Origin: a bacterium GBS-1
Lineage (GTDB): Bacteria; Synergistota; GBS-1
Reading direction: 5' to 3'
NCBI GenBank assembly: GCA_001443005.1
Contig: LEKQ01000003.1
Location: 1 to 56,406, forward strand
DNA length: 56,406 nt
Part shown: positions 1-7,897 of the stretch, piece by piece
Numbering within the stretch: position 1 is the stretch's first letter
Layout of the letters: each line of letters begins with the position of its first letter
Program-made: the position numbers and the translations under genes
The notes under the pieces: generated by a model
Databases searched by the model: none
What the model was told of the DNA's origin: nothing
The model's input: only the letters and a program-made list of their open reading frames with translations

Positions 1-2962
1 GAAGCATCCTGTATCGGTCAAAATCAAACTGCTCAAGTTCCCTTATGGTTGGAAAGTTCCGCTTCAATTCGTCGGCAATTTCCAGAAATCGCCGAAGGCG
101 AGCGTTTGGCTCATCAATTTGGGTGATAGCATTCAGTTGTTCGGCAACTTGTCGGCATACTTGTTCAAGTTGGGTGGGAAGGTTGTTGTCCCTGCACCTT
201 GTCGCTAACTGGTTTGCAGATTGACTCCAACGTCGTGCCTGCTCCTGAAGAATTAAAGCTACTCGCTCAAAAGTGTCACCGCCTTGGACGGCGAAGATTT
301 CGGAGCAAAGTTCACTTGCTTTCCGCCAGTCAACTTCTGGCAAGATTTCAAAAGTTGCCCGCTGAAACTCTCTTGCCTGCGAGAAAACAGTCCGAGCCTG
401 TGGGTCATTTGGGTCAGTTATGATGCGGTTTTGGTATCTCACTGCAACCAATCCTGCCTTCATCAATGTGGCAACGAAAAGCCGAACTAAGCGAGGGTCC
501 CAACCATACGGCGGCTTTTCAAAGTGTTCAACCAATGCTCTACCGCTACAATCTAAGCCCAGTTTCTGTCGTCTCTGAATCTCTGCCCTGACGATGCTCA
601 AGTGTTGGTTGTCGCGCATGATTTGTTGACTTGGTGTGATAAGTTGGAGGTCTGAGTAAATGCTGGGCAAACCGCTACCTGGTTGCCAAGCCAAAATTGA
701 AGCGCACTCTTCGTCCCTTGAAGGTCTCTTATCAATGAACTCGGTGTAAACCTGCTGGGCGATGGCTCTCAATTGTTCCCTCAATACTGCCTCAATTCCG
801 TGTCCAGTTGGCTGAACTTCCTGACCACCGATGAAGAGCTTTCCTCTCATGAAAGCGTTCTTGATTAACTGAGGCAACCGAACGTTCCAAAGTTGATTGT
901 CTTCCCTTTCCAATTGCTCTCTGTAGCTGCGTTGCTCCTCCGAGAGAGTTCTTGTTCGCCATTGCTCTAAGGTCTTCTTGACGGCCACTGCTCGCTTCAG
1001 TGCTTGTTCAAGTTCGCTTTCTCCAGATGCTTTCCAGAAAAGGCTCTTATCGTTGGCGATACTTTGTTCCAAGACGAAATCATCAGACGCATCGGCAAAA
1101 GGAGTGTAAAAGGCTACTTTCAAGCCCTCGCCTTCGCGTATCCCTGTGTCATCCACGGTCATGGCCACTGACAATGGTCTTCGGGTCTCTCCGTGTTCGT
1201 ATCTGAAATCCCTTAGCACTTCTCTCATTAAGTCCACAACAGCCTGCTTTAACTCGGCAATTGTCGGATAGTTTTGGTTGACCTCTTGTTCAAGCATGTG
1301 CTGTGCAGGTGTCAGAAGCCTATATTTGCCCTCTTCCTCTGATACCCACCCTGTTTCTTGCAACTTTTGAAGAGCCTTTCGGACTTTATCTCTAAGGGCA
1401 TAAATGTCTAAGTCAGTGTTGTCAACCAAAGCGGATGCCAAGTTTTCAACGGCGCATGGATAGCGATTTCCAATTTGTTGTAGCAAGAATAATGCTTTCC
1501 CAACCCTGACAACAGGCAAACCGTCAATCTCTCCCAGCCGTTCAATTTCGTCAAATGCTCTTATTTGGTCGGAGCGGATCGCGCTAAGAGTCCCTCTAAG
1601 GCTGTCGAAGAACAAGTCAAAAGGGACAAGCCAGCCGATTTGTTGTTCTGCACCGCAGGTTATCCCACCTTCGCCTCGCAATATGCTGTGAACAAGTTGA
1701 AGGACAGACCTCGCTGCACCGCTAAGCCTTCTCGCATCTTCAACTGAAGTGTGGAATGAACCCATGATGTCCTGAATGAGCCGAACGGCATAAGGTGGAC
1801 AAGGGTAGTGAGCGATAAAGTCAAAATCTTGCCATCGGTCTATTGTCAACGCTGACCTTATTGCTCCACTTCTTTGTTCAAGCAACCTCTTGACTTCTCT
1901 GCTGCCATCGGGTGTCTTTCGCAAAAGCCTTTCGGCGACTACTTGTTGGACCTCGGTTGGTTCAAGGTGAACCCTCGTTCGGAATCTGTCTTGTAGCCAG
2001 TTCAGAATTTGTGTGTCCTTCGTTAATCGTGGAACAAGTTCCCTTATCGCTTCCTGTGCGGAAGCAATGAGTAAGATTTTCCCCTTGCCAGATTGAACGA
2101 CTTGTTCAGCCACGCTGTTCAAATCCGTCAATCTACTTACGCTGTCGCCGATGTAAAGCCCGACTTCATCCAAAAGAACGATAACCCGTCCGTTATTTTC
2201 GTCAAGTTGCTTTGCGAACTCAACTAACTCGTTGAGGGCTCTTGATGGCTCAACTAAACTGTATCTTTGCTTGCTTTCTTGAATTGCTCGTTCGGCTTCC
2301 TCTTCGGAGCGATAGCGTTCGGGCAAAAGGTCAGGTAGCGCTTGCTTTAACACGGTTTCCGCGTTCAGTTTTCGTTCGTCTTCCCAAGAGCGGTTAAACC
2401 TTTGCTTGACCCAGTCTTGGAATTCGCTCCATTTGCCAAGATGCCTCAGTTCTTTCTCCCACTCAGCGACCCAAAAGGTGGTAGATAATCCCTGCGTTTC
2501 CATTAGGCTGCGGAGAATCAAACGGCTAATTGTTGACAGTTCGGGAATATTTGGGTCACAGTCCAAAAGGTTGATGAAAAGCACTTTGGTTTTAAACTCA
2601 CGCTTCAAAATTGGAAGATAGTTGTCAAGACCGAACTTGCGGCACAGAAACTCCTGAGACGAATGAGACTGTCCATCCCCGTCCTTTAACTCCCTGTCCT
2701 CAAGCAAGTATCCCAAGACTTTAAGGAAGTGGCTTTTGCCTGAACCGAAGAAACCACTAACCCAAACACAAAATCGTTCCGTTGCACCTCGTCTCGTTTC
2801 AAGCAAGGTTTCCAGAATGTCCCCTAAAGCCGATCTAACTTTTTCGGTCGGTACATATTCATCCATCTCCCTCCAAACTTTGTTTGGGTCGTGGTCGGTA
2901 ATTTTGATAACGCCTTCAATCTCGCGAAACGGATCTCGTTCAAGAAGTTCTCGGATTTTCAT
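1..2962 (-). CDS. brxC: BREX P-loop ATPase BrxC (partial, runs off the left edge)
   Basis: An open frame of 987 codons runs from the ATG at 2962 to the window edge; I translated the first ~490 codons and the last few without meeting a stop. It carries a Walker A motif GFFGSGKS at residues 70-77 and a Walker B stretch VIVLLDEV near residue 265, followed by a long helical region. This layout and the position after brxA and brxB fit BrxC, the large (about 1,200-residue) ATPase of BREX phage defence; roughly the last fifth lies outside the window. It starts 7 nt after the brxB stop, behind the Shine-Dalgarno GGAGGTGAAGGAAGG. Arginine codons are often CGN, unlike the AGG/AGA of the genes to the right, which suggests the island was acquired by transfer. 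The methylase pglX and phosphatase pglZ are expected further left but are not visible. Confidence 0.88.
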   Translation of the reverse strand, partial: MKIRELLERDPFREIEGVIKITDHDPNKVWREMDEYVPTEKVRSALGDILETLLETRRGATERFCVWVSGFFGSGKSHFLKVLGYLLEDRELKDGDGQSHSSQEFLCRKFGLDNYLPILKREFKTKVLFINLLDCDPNIPELSTISRLILRSLMETQGLSTTFWVAEWEKELRHLGKWSEFQDWVKQRFNRSWEDERKLNAETVLKQALPDLLPERYRSEEEAERAIQESKQRYSLVEPSRALNELVEFAKQLDENNGRVIVLLDEVGLYIGDSVSRLTDLNSVAEQVVQSGKGKILLIASAQEAIRELVPRLTKDTQILNWLQDRFRTRVHLEPTEVQQVVAERLLRKTPDGSREVKRLLEQRSGAIRSALTIDRWQDFDFIAHYPCPPYAVRLIQDIMGSFHTSVEDARRLSGAARSVLQLVHSILRGEGGITCGAEQQIGWLVPFDLFFDSLRGTLSAIRSDQIRAFDEIERLGEIDGLPVVRVGKALFLLQQIGNRYPCAVENLASALVDNTDLDIYALRDKVRKALQKLQETGWVSEEEGKYRLLTPAQHMLEQEVNQNYPTIAELKQAVVDLMREVLRDFRYEHGETRRPLSVAMTVDDTGIREGEGLKVAFYTPFADASDDFVLEQSIANDKSLFWKASGESELEQALKRAVAVKKTLEQWRTRTLSEEQRSYREQLEREDNQLWNVRLPQLIKNAFMRGKLFIGGQEVQPTGHGIEAVLREQLRAIAQQVYTEFIDKRPSRDEECASILAWQPGSGLPSIYSDLQLITPSQQIMRDNQHLSIVRAEIQRRQKLGLDCSGRALVEHFEKPPYGWDPRLVRLFVATLMKAGLVAVRYQNRIITDPNDPQARTVFSQAREFQRATFEILPEVDWRKASELCSEIFAVQGGDTFERVALILQEQARRWSQSANQLATRCRDNNLPTQLEQVCRQVAEQLNAITQIDEPNARLRRFLEIADELKRNFPTIRELEQFDFDRYRML

Positions 2963-2969
2963 CCTTCCT

Positions 2970-3554
2970 TCACCTCCACTGAATGATTTCACCACGATAG
3001 TAGCCACCATACAAACCAGCGGTTTCTGAGTCCAAAAAAGCGCCTACACTTATCCCAGGGTAAGCGATGACAATGACACATTTGACCTTACCTTCAAGGC
3101 GCGCTAACAAATGGGAGGGTCGCATGAAAGGGTAAATTGTTCCAGTTCGAACAAGAAAGGCTATACCTTTTTTGACAAGACCTTTAGACTCAATGTGTTT
3201 GGTGATTATCCTTGCCATTTCAAGCGGCAAGTATTCGGCAAGGCTACTTTTCAGTTCATTTCGGTCCCGAAATCGTTCTTCCTTTTTTAACTTTTCAGGC
3301 AACTCTTCAACTTTGCAGCCGAGCAAAGATACAAGGGCTTCTCGGAACACATGGGTTAGGGAAATGCACTTTACCTGCCATCCTTGCTGCTTCAACCTCT
3401 CGGAAAGCAAGCGAAATTGCCTGAGCGCTTCCCTTTCCTCTCTCGGTGGATACATCACACGGAAGAAGGGAACGCCGTCCATCGGCGTGAAAGTTCCTTT
3501 CAGAGTGCCCACCAGTTTACTCTCCAATTTTTCAATCACTTCAATCCAAGGCAT
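2970..3554 (-). CDS. brxB: BREX protein BrxB (DUF1788)
   Basis: This 194-residue soluble protein has the length and arrangement of BrxB/DUF1788, a small core component of BREX systems whose biochemical role is not settled. Recognisable features are the N-terminal segment with FFRVMYPP (about residues 30-37) and the C-terminal stretch with VRTGTIYPFMRPSHLL and the closing YGGYYRGEIIQWR, which is typical of the family. The start codon lies inside the end of brxA (14-nt overlap) and the stop is 7 nt before brxC, so the three genes are translationally coupled. Codon use matches brxA and brxC rather than the chromosomal genes. The call rests on family pattern plus gene order. Confidence 0.85.
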   Translation of the reverse strand: MPWIEVIEKLESKLVGTLKGTFTPMDGVPFFRVMYPPREEREALRQFRLLSERLKQQGWQVKCISLTHVFREALVSLLGCKVEELPEKLKKEERFRDRNELKSSLAEYLPLEMARIITKHIESKGLVKKGIAFLVRTGTIYPFMRPSHLLARLEGKVKCVIVIAYPGISVGAFLDSETAGLYGGYYRGEIIQWR

Positions 3555-4326
3555 TCTCCAACCACTCCCTCAGCGTCTGAAATCTCGGCTGAAAGTCAAC
3601 GATGGGACCCGAACGCTGATAAGACCACCAACCTTTAAGTTGCCCTTCAACGAGAAGTTCTTCCATTCTCCGCTCATCTACTTGCAAAAGTTCCCAAAGG
3701 GGATGTTCCGCTGCGGACCAGAAAGAGCCACCCTGCTCCCAGAACCAAAGCCAAAAGAGCGCAAACGGCTCAGGTAAAAGCCACAACCTTTTCAGGTTTG
3801 TCTTAGGGTTTCTCTCCATCAAATTAAAGCGCCTAAGCATAGTCAAAAACCCCCTTGACCATCGCTCTTTCAACTTTTCCGACCACTTCGCTAACTCAGG
3901 ATGGTTAAGGCTCAGCGCTTCCAAGTATTCTCGTACTTCCTTGGTTGTCAGTTGCGGATTTTGGGTATTAACCCGTGAAAGCACTAAATCACGGTAACAT
4001 CTCTCGGCCAAAGGATCGGTCACGATGAAGTAAGGGAAAAGCAACTGGTTTTTCGCTACTTCAGGAATTGGCAATTTGAGTAATGTCCCAACAAGTTCCG
4101 CTGGCGGTAAGCCTGAATTTGAGAGGAAGCGACGACGAAAGGCATATAACATGTCTTTAACAATCCACTTGGAGGTTTTGCCTAACAAGTTCTCCTCAAA
4201 CGCTTTTCTTTTGACTTCAAATTCATCGCCGCATTCGGCATACGCTACCAGCAACCTTTTCATCTCCTCTAAACCTAAACCACCGCGCTGCAAATGGGCT
4301 TGAAATTTAACTATCTCTTTTGCCAT
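3541..4326 (-). CDS. brxA: BREX protein BrxA (DUF1819)
   Basis: A 261-residue protein whose opening (a short segment ending in QRGGLGLEEMKRLL) and middle helical region fit BrxA/DUF1819, described as a small DNA-binding component of BREX. It is somewhat longer than the usual ~200 residues; the extra sequence is in the C-terminal part (residues ~195-261, rich in Trp and Leu). It begins 9 nt after the stop of brxL and overlaps brxB by 14 nt, so it belongs to one transcript brxL-brxA-brxB-brxC. The identification rests on family pattern and neighbours. Its base composition is similar to brxB/brxC and clearly richer in GC than brxL. Confidence 0.85.
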   Translation of the reverse strand: MAKEIVKFQAHLQRGGLGLEEMKRLLVAYAECGDEFEVKRKAFEENLLGKTSKWIVKDMLYAFRRRFLSNSGLPPAELVGTLLKLPIPEVAKNQLLFPYFIVTDPLAERCYRDLVLSRVNTQNPQLTTKEVREYLEALSLNHPELAKWSEKLKERWSRGFLTMLRRFNLMERNPKTNLKRLWLLPEPFALFWLWFWEQGGSFWSAAEHPLWELLQVDERRMEELLVEGQLKGWWSYQRSGPIVDFQPRFQTLREWLENALD

Positions 4327-4335
4327 AAGTCTCCT

Positions 4336-6369
4336 CTATTCTTGTAAAGCCTTAAGAAGGCAGTCTTTTGGGTCTGAGTAGAAAGCTAACTCAAGGCCTG
4401 AAAGGATTTCTGGTGGGATTTGGGGAATGTCTTTAGCATTGGCAATGGGAACTAAAATCCTTCGTGCTCCATTTTCCCGCGCCAATTGGATACACTCTGA
4501 AAAATCTCTAACTGGAAGAACACCACCTTGCACTGTAATTTCACCTAAAACTACTGTTGCAGGTCTTACAGGTTTATTAACTAATGCTGAAAATAGGGCA
4601 ATAAAAAAAGCTGAGGCTGTTTGACTCCCTTCTTTTGCTTGCATTAAATTCACAACTTGAAAGTGAACTTGAAGGTCATCTAAAGACTTATCAATAGCAA
4701 ATCGGTGAATATTACTTTTAAGGTGGTCATAAGCGGTTCTTATTGCCTCTCTCATCGCTGTTCCAGCAGCACCAGTAATCACATACCCACTTCCTTTCAT
4801 TAAGGCTACTTCAATACGAAAAAGCGAATAACGTTTACTCTCCATGTCAAATCCCACAGTATAAACGACACCAGCTGGAAAAGGGTCGGAAGGAATAACC
4901 ATTGTTTCACCTTGCTCGGGTAGCGGGACAAACTTCTCTTCACCTGTTGATTTATCTATAAAAGAAAATGAAGTGTTCCAATATTCAACACCTCCCATGC
5001 GTTTTAATTGTTCTTTAACTCGACGGCGTAACTCTAAAGCAAGTGTTAAATATTCTTCAAGTTCCTCTTTTGTCCATTTAGTATCCGGATGTAGTAATTT
5101 AAGTAAACCGGAAACTATTTTTCTAACAGCTTTTTCATCTCTCTTATTTAAACCTTCGCCGAGAGAAAAGTAATTGTCAATAGCATCAGCAAAACTAAAC
5201 TTTCTCAATTCACGGAAAATCTCAGCAAGATAGTCAACAACTAAGCCGTAATGTTTTGTTAGCAATAAACTTGTAAGTTTGGGTATTTCCCAGCCAGGCA
5301 AATAAGCATGAAAACGATCAAGAAAAGCTAAATCTTGCATCTCACTTGGGAAAGGTGTAAATAAGTGACTTGTTCGTAAAGCTGTCTCAATGTCTAAATT
5401 AATATTTCCAATAAAAACTAACGCAGCTAATGCTGTAATTTCTTCTCGACCTCTGCTAAAACTTCCTGATTCCATATAATCTTTAAGTAAATTAATGGCT
5501 TGGGGGTTTGCAAGACGAGTTAAACCAGCAACCTCGTCAAAAGCGACAACATCCCACAACCCGACAAGTCCAATCCGGCCGCGACCAATGAGAGAGAAGA
5601 AAAGTGTAGGAATGGTCACATCACCGCCAGAGACTAAAATAGCGTATGGTGAAATTTCACGATACACATAACTTTTACCTGTTCCTCTGGGACCAAATTC
5701 AACTAGATTGTAGTTATTTTCAACAAGCGGAATTAAACGAATAAGATAAAGCATTTTCAAACGGTGAGAAAGCACTGTTGGTTCCAATCCTATACTTCTT
5801 AAAAGCAAATCAACCCATTCATCACGAGAAAATTCTTTGCGTTTTTCTTTAAATTCGTCTAACAAATTTCCACCAGCAAGCTGAATTGGACGAAGCTCTT
5901 TAATCACGAAGGGACGTATTTCTCCCCTATGAGCTAAAGATGGGTCATAAGCTAAATCAACTACAGCCCAAATTCCGCCACCTAAAAGTCTTTCGTAACG
6001 CATTGTAAGTTCTTCGCTGATATGTACTCTGTCAATCTGTAAATTGGTTAGACTTGCCCAGTATTTATTCTCCGTTTCAAACAATCGAACTTTAACTTTA
6101 TCAATAACCCTGTGAACTCCTCGTTCTCTCACCTTCGCTTTAAATAATTCTGCCTGATCTGGACGGACATAATGTTCACTTAAAATATGTTTAACTTCTT
6201 CTTTTCCAGCTTCTATTATTTGATCGTCTTCAGAAGAGCAGTATTTACCTAACAAATATTCAAGTACATAAGCTGGAACGTTTTTTTGACCTTTTAACAG
6301 ATTAACTAAATCTTTTCTTACCACTCTACCGGGAAAATAAGAAAGCGCTTTTTTGTCTAGATTATCCAT
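4336..6369 (-). CDS. brxL: BREX Lon-like AAA+ protein BrxL
   Basis: A 677-residue protein with Walker A GPRGTGKS at residues 226-233, Walker B VVAFDEV at 274-280, and a C-terminal Lon-protease-like domain from about residue 530 (segments with VVLGEITVQGG and LPVRDF). This is the architecture of BrxL, the DNA-binding AAA+ Lon-like component of type 1 BREX. Where Lon has its catalytic PSAG, this protein reads GSQTAS, so protease activity is doubtful. It is the first gene of the visible operon, whereas brxL is usually last in type 1 loci. It is strikingly AT-rich compared with brxABC, suggesting a separate origin or an exchanged module. The ATG at 6369 follows GGGTAGGGGAAA. Confidence 0.9.
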   Translation of the reverse strand: MDNLDKKALSYFPGRVVRKDLVNLLKGQKNVPAYVLEYLLGKYCSSEDDQIIEAGKEEVKHILSEHYVRPDQAELFKAKVRERGVHRVIDKVKVRLFETENKYWASLTNLQIDRVHISEELTMRYERLLGGGIWAVVDLAYDPSLAHRGEIRPFVIKELRPIQLAGGNLLDEFKEKRKEFSRDEWVDLLLRSIGLEPTVLSHRLKMLYLIRLIPLVENNYNLVEFGPRGTGKSYVYREISPYAILVSGGDVTIPTLFFSLIGRGRIGLVGLWDVVAFDEVAGLTRLANPQAINLLKDYMESGSFSRGREEITALAALVFIGNINLDIETALRTSHLFTPFPSEMQDLAFLDRFHAYLPGWEIPKLTSLLLTKHYGLVVDYLAEIFRELRKFSFADAIDNYFSLGEGLNKRDEKAVRKIVSGLLKLLHPDTKWTKEELEEYLTLALELRRRVKEQLKRMGGVEYWNTSFSFIDKSTGEEKFVPLPEQGETMVIPSDPFPAGVVYTVGFDMESKRYSLFRIEVALMKGSGYVITGAAGTAMREAIRTAYDHLKSNIHRFAIDKSLDDLQVHFQVVNLMQAKEGSQTASAFFIALFSALVNKPVRPATVVLGEITVQGGVLPVRDFSECIQLARENGARRILVPIANAKDIPQIPPEILSGLELAFYSDPKDCLLKALQE

Positions 6370-6683
6370 TTTCCCCTACCCCTTTTCAAATTTTTCTCCA
6401 AAGTCATTTAGTTTTCATACATAGCGCGGTAGTCCTCAATTTAATTATAATATATATAAACTGCCTTATATCCCTCGAATACTTCAAAAAAGTTAATATT
6501 GTATGCGGTCTCTCTTCCCATTTCCTCACTACCTTAGGATAAATTTTAACACTCCCTTCCTCTAGCCTCAGTGTTTCTCCTTAGCTTCTTCCTCTGTCTT
6601 TACTTCAATATATCCTCCTTAAATCTTCTGCAAATAAAACTTTATCTCTTAACCTCACTTGATTTAAACCATTCCCTCACCTT
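6370..6683. other. Intergenic gap upstream of brxL, with possible promoter and a broken short frame
   Basis: This 314-bp AT-rich gap separates the BREX operon from the chromosomal gyaR gene, both on the minus strand. It holds a TATAAT on the minus strand at 6444..6449 that could be the -10 of the brxL promoter, though no good -35 is visible. A minus-strand frame of 26 codons starts at the ATG at 6521 behind GAGGAA, stops at 6441, and then continues open for ten more codons to 6408. It could be a decayed gene remnant or chance. I see no attachment site, tRNA or direct repeat that would mark the island border. Confidence 0.4.
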
Positions 6684-7685
6684 TCACTCCCCCTTTAGCT
6701 TTAAAACTTCCCTGTTAACCAAGGTAGGCGGAACCTCTCCCTTAGCGAAGGAAAGGAGATTTTCAACCACAAGCTCAGCCATAGCCCTTCTCGCCTCATA
6801 AGTGGCGCTTCCTATGTGGGGAAGTAGGACAACGTTCTTTAAAGCGGTTAGCTCATGGTTACCTCTAAGAGGTTCCTCCTCGAAGACGTCAAGACCAGCT
6901 CCCGCTATCCAACCCTCCTTAAGCGCTCTAAGCAAGACCGAGGTATCTACTATGGCACCGCGAGCGGTGTTAACCAGGATAGCAGTCGGCTTCATCATTT
7001 TGAGCTCACGCTCCCCTATCAAGTGATAGGTCTCCTGAGTTAAGGGAACGTGAATAGTGACGAAATCGGACTCCCTAAGAAGCTCATCCAAGGACCTATA
7101 CTCCACCCCTAGCGCCCTCTCGGCCTCTTGATCTCTAAACTTATCGTTATAGATCACCCTCATACCGAAAGCCTTTCCATAACCTGCAACTCTTCTACCG
7201 ATTCTACCGAAACCGATGATCCCCAAGGTCTTGCCGGAAAGCTGATACCCCAAAAGCATCTGAGGATGCCACGCCGTGCCCTTTCTCTCCCACTCGCCGA
7301 ACCTTACGAAGTGATCAGCCAAAATCAGATTTCTTGAGACCGCTAGAAGCAGAGCCCACGTTAGCTCAGCCGTGGCATCGGTCAAGACCCCCGGAGTGTT
7401 AGTTACGTAAATCCCACGCTTAGTAGCGCAATCGATATCTATGTTGTTATAACCTACCGCATATTGAGCTATTATCTTAAGCCCCTTCGCCTCGCTAATG
7501 AGCCTGCAATCTATCCTATCGCTCACCAAAGAGACCAAAGCATCTAAATCCTTAACCTTCTCAAGCAAGACCTCGTAAGGAGGATCCCCATACTTATCCC
7601 AAACCTCAATATCATAATAAGGCTCAAGCCTTTTTAAGATATCGGGGAAAAGCTCCCTCGTCATGAAAAGCTTAAGCTTAGCCAT
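6684..7685 (-). CDS. D-2-hydroxyacid dehydrogenase, glyoxylate/hydroxypyruvate reductase type
   Basis: A 333-residue NAD(P)-dependent dehydrogenase of the D-isomer 2-hydroxyacid family. It has the dinucleotide-binding motif GFGRIG at residues 158-163 and the catalytic triad in its usual places: Arg242 in NTARG, Glu near 271 in DVFEEEP, and His290 in LLPHIGSA. Length and motifs resemble archaeal and bacterial glyoxylate reductases (GyaR type), which reduce glyoxylate or hydroxypyruvate to glycolate or D-glycerate. Substrate specificity within the family cannot be read from sequence alone. It overlaps the upstream copper chaperone gene by 8 nt, so it is probably the last gene of the paaK-copA-copZ transcript, although no metabolic link to copper export is apparent. 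Confidence 0.85.
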   Translation of the reverse strand: MAKLKLFMTRELFPDILKRLEPYYDIEVWDKYGDPPYEVLLEKVKDLDALVSLVSDRIDCRLISEAKGLKIIAQYAVGYNNIDIDCATKRGIYVTNTPGVLTDATAELTWALLLAVSRNLILADHFVRFGEWERKGTAWHPQMLLGYQLSGKTLGIIGFGRIGRRVAGYGKAFGMRVIYNDKFRDQEAERALGVEYRSLDELLRESDFVTIHVPLTQETYHLIGERELKMMKPTAILVNTARGAIVDTSVLLRALKEGWIAGAGLDVFEEEPLRGNHELTALKNVVLLPHIGSATYEARRAMAELVVENLLSFAKGEVPPTLVNREVLKLKGE

Positions 7686-7890
7686 CCTCTTTCACCTCCT
7701 CAAGAACCGCAGGGTAGCCAACATCCTCGAGCCTTCTTAAGACCTCGTCTATATCCCCTGCGTTAAGCTCGATCCTCTTTTTCTCAACGCTTATCTCGTA
7801 CTCCTTTATCCCAAGATCCTCAAGCGCCTTAGATATCCTCATCCTACAGTGATCACAGGATATGCTTGGAACCCTAAGAATGTACCTCAA
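7678..7890 (-). CDS. copZ: CopZ-like copper chaperone (HMA domain)
   Basis: A 70-residue stand-alone heavy-metal-associated domain. The metal-binding pair is SCDHC near residues 11-15, followed by the beta-alpha-beta-beta-alpha-beta pattern of the fold and a C-terminal GYPA segment. Such proteins bind Cu(I) in the cytoplasm and pass it to a P-type ATPase. The start is a TTG at 7890; the Shine-Dalgarno GGAGGTGA overlaps the stop of the copper ATPase gene, 7 nt upstream, which couples the two. The 3' end overlaps the next gene by 8 nt. The Met usually found two residues before the first Cys is replaced (SISCDHC), a tolerated variation. Confidence 0.82.
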   Translation of the reverse strand: MRYILRVPSISCDHCRMRISKALEDLGIKEYEISVEKKRIELNAGDIDEVLRRLEDVGYPAVLEEVKEDG

Positions 7891-7897
7891 GCCACGC

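Noticed and set aside
3172-3777. A 201-codon plus-strand frame opposite brxA and brxB.
   Set aside because: It is antisense to two well-supported genes, has an odd composition with no recognisable domain, and no ribosome binding site or promoter.
1-6683. Insertion sequence or integrase explaining the BREX island.
   Set aside because: No transposase, integrase, terminal inverted repeat or target-site duplication can be seen in this part of the window.
6684-7685. Phosphoglycerate dehydrogenase (SerA) as identity.
   Set aside because: The C-terminal regulatory domain is absent and the motifs fit the glyoxylate/hydroxypyruvate reductase branch better; no serine genes are adjacent.
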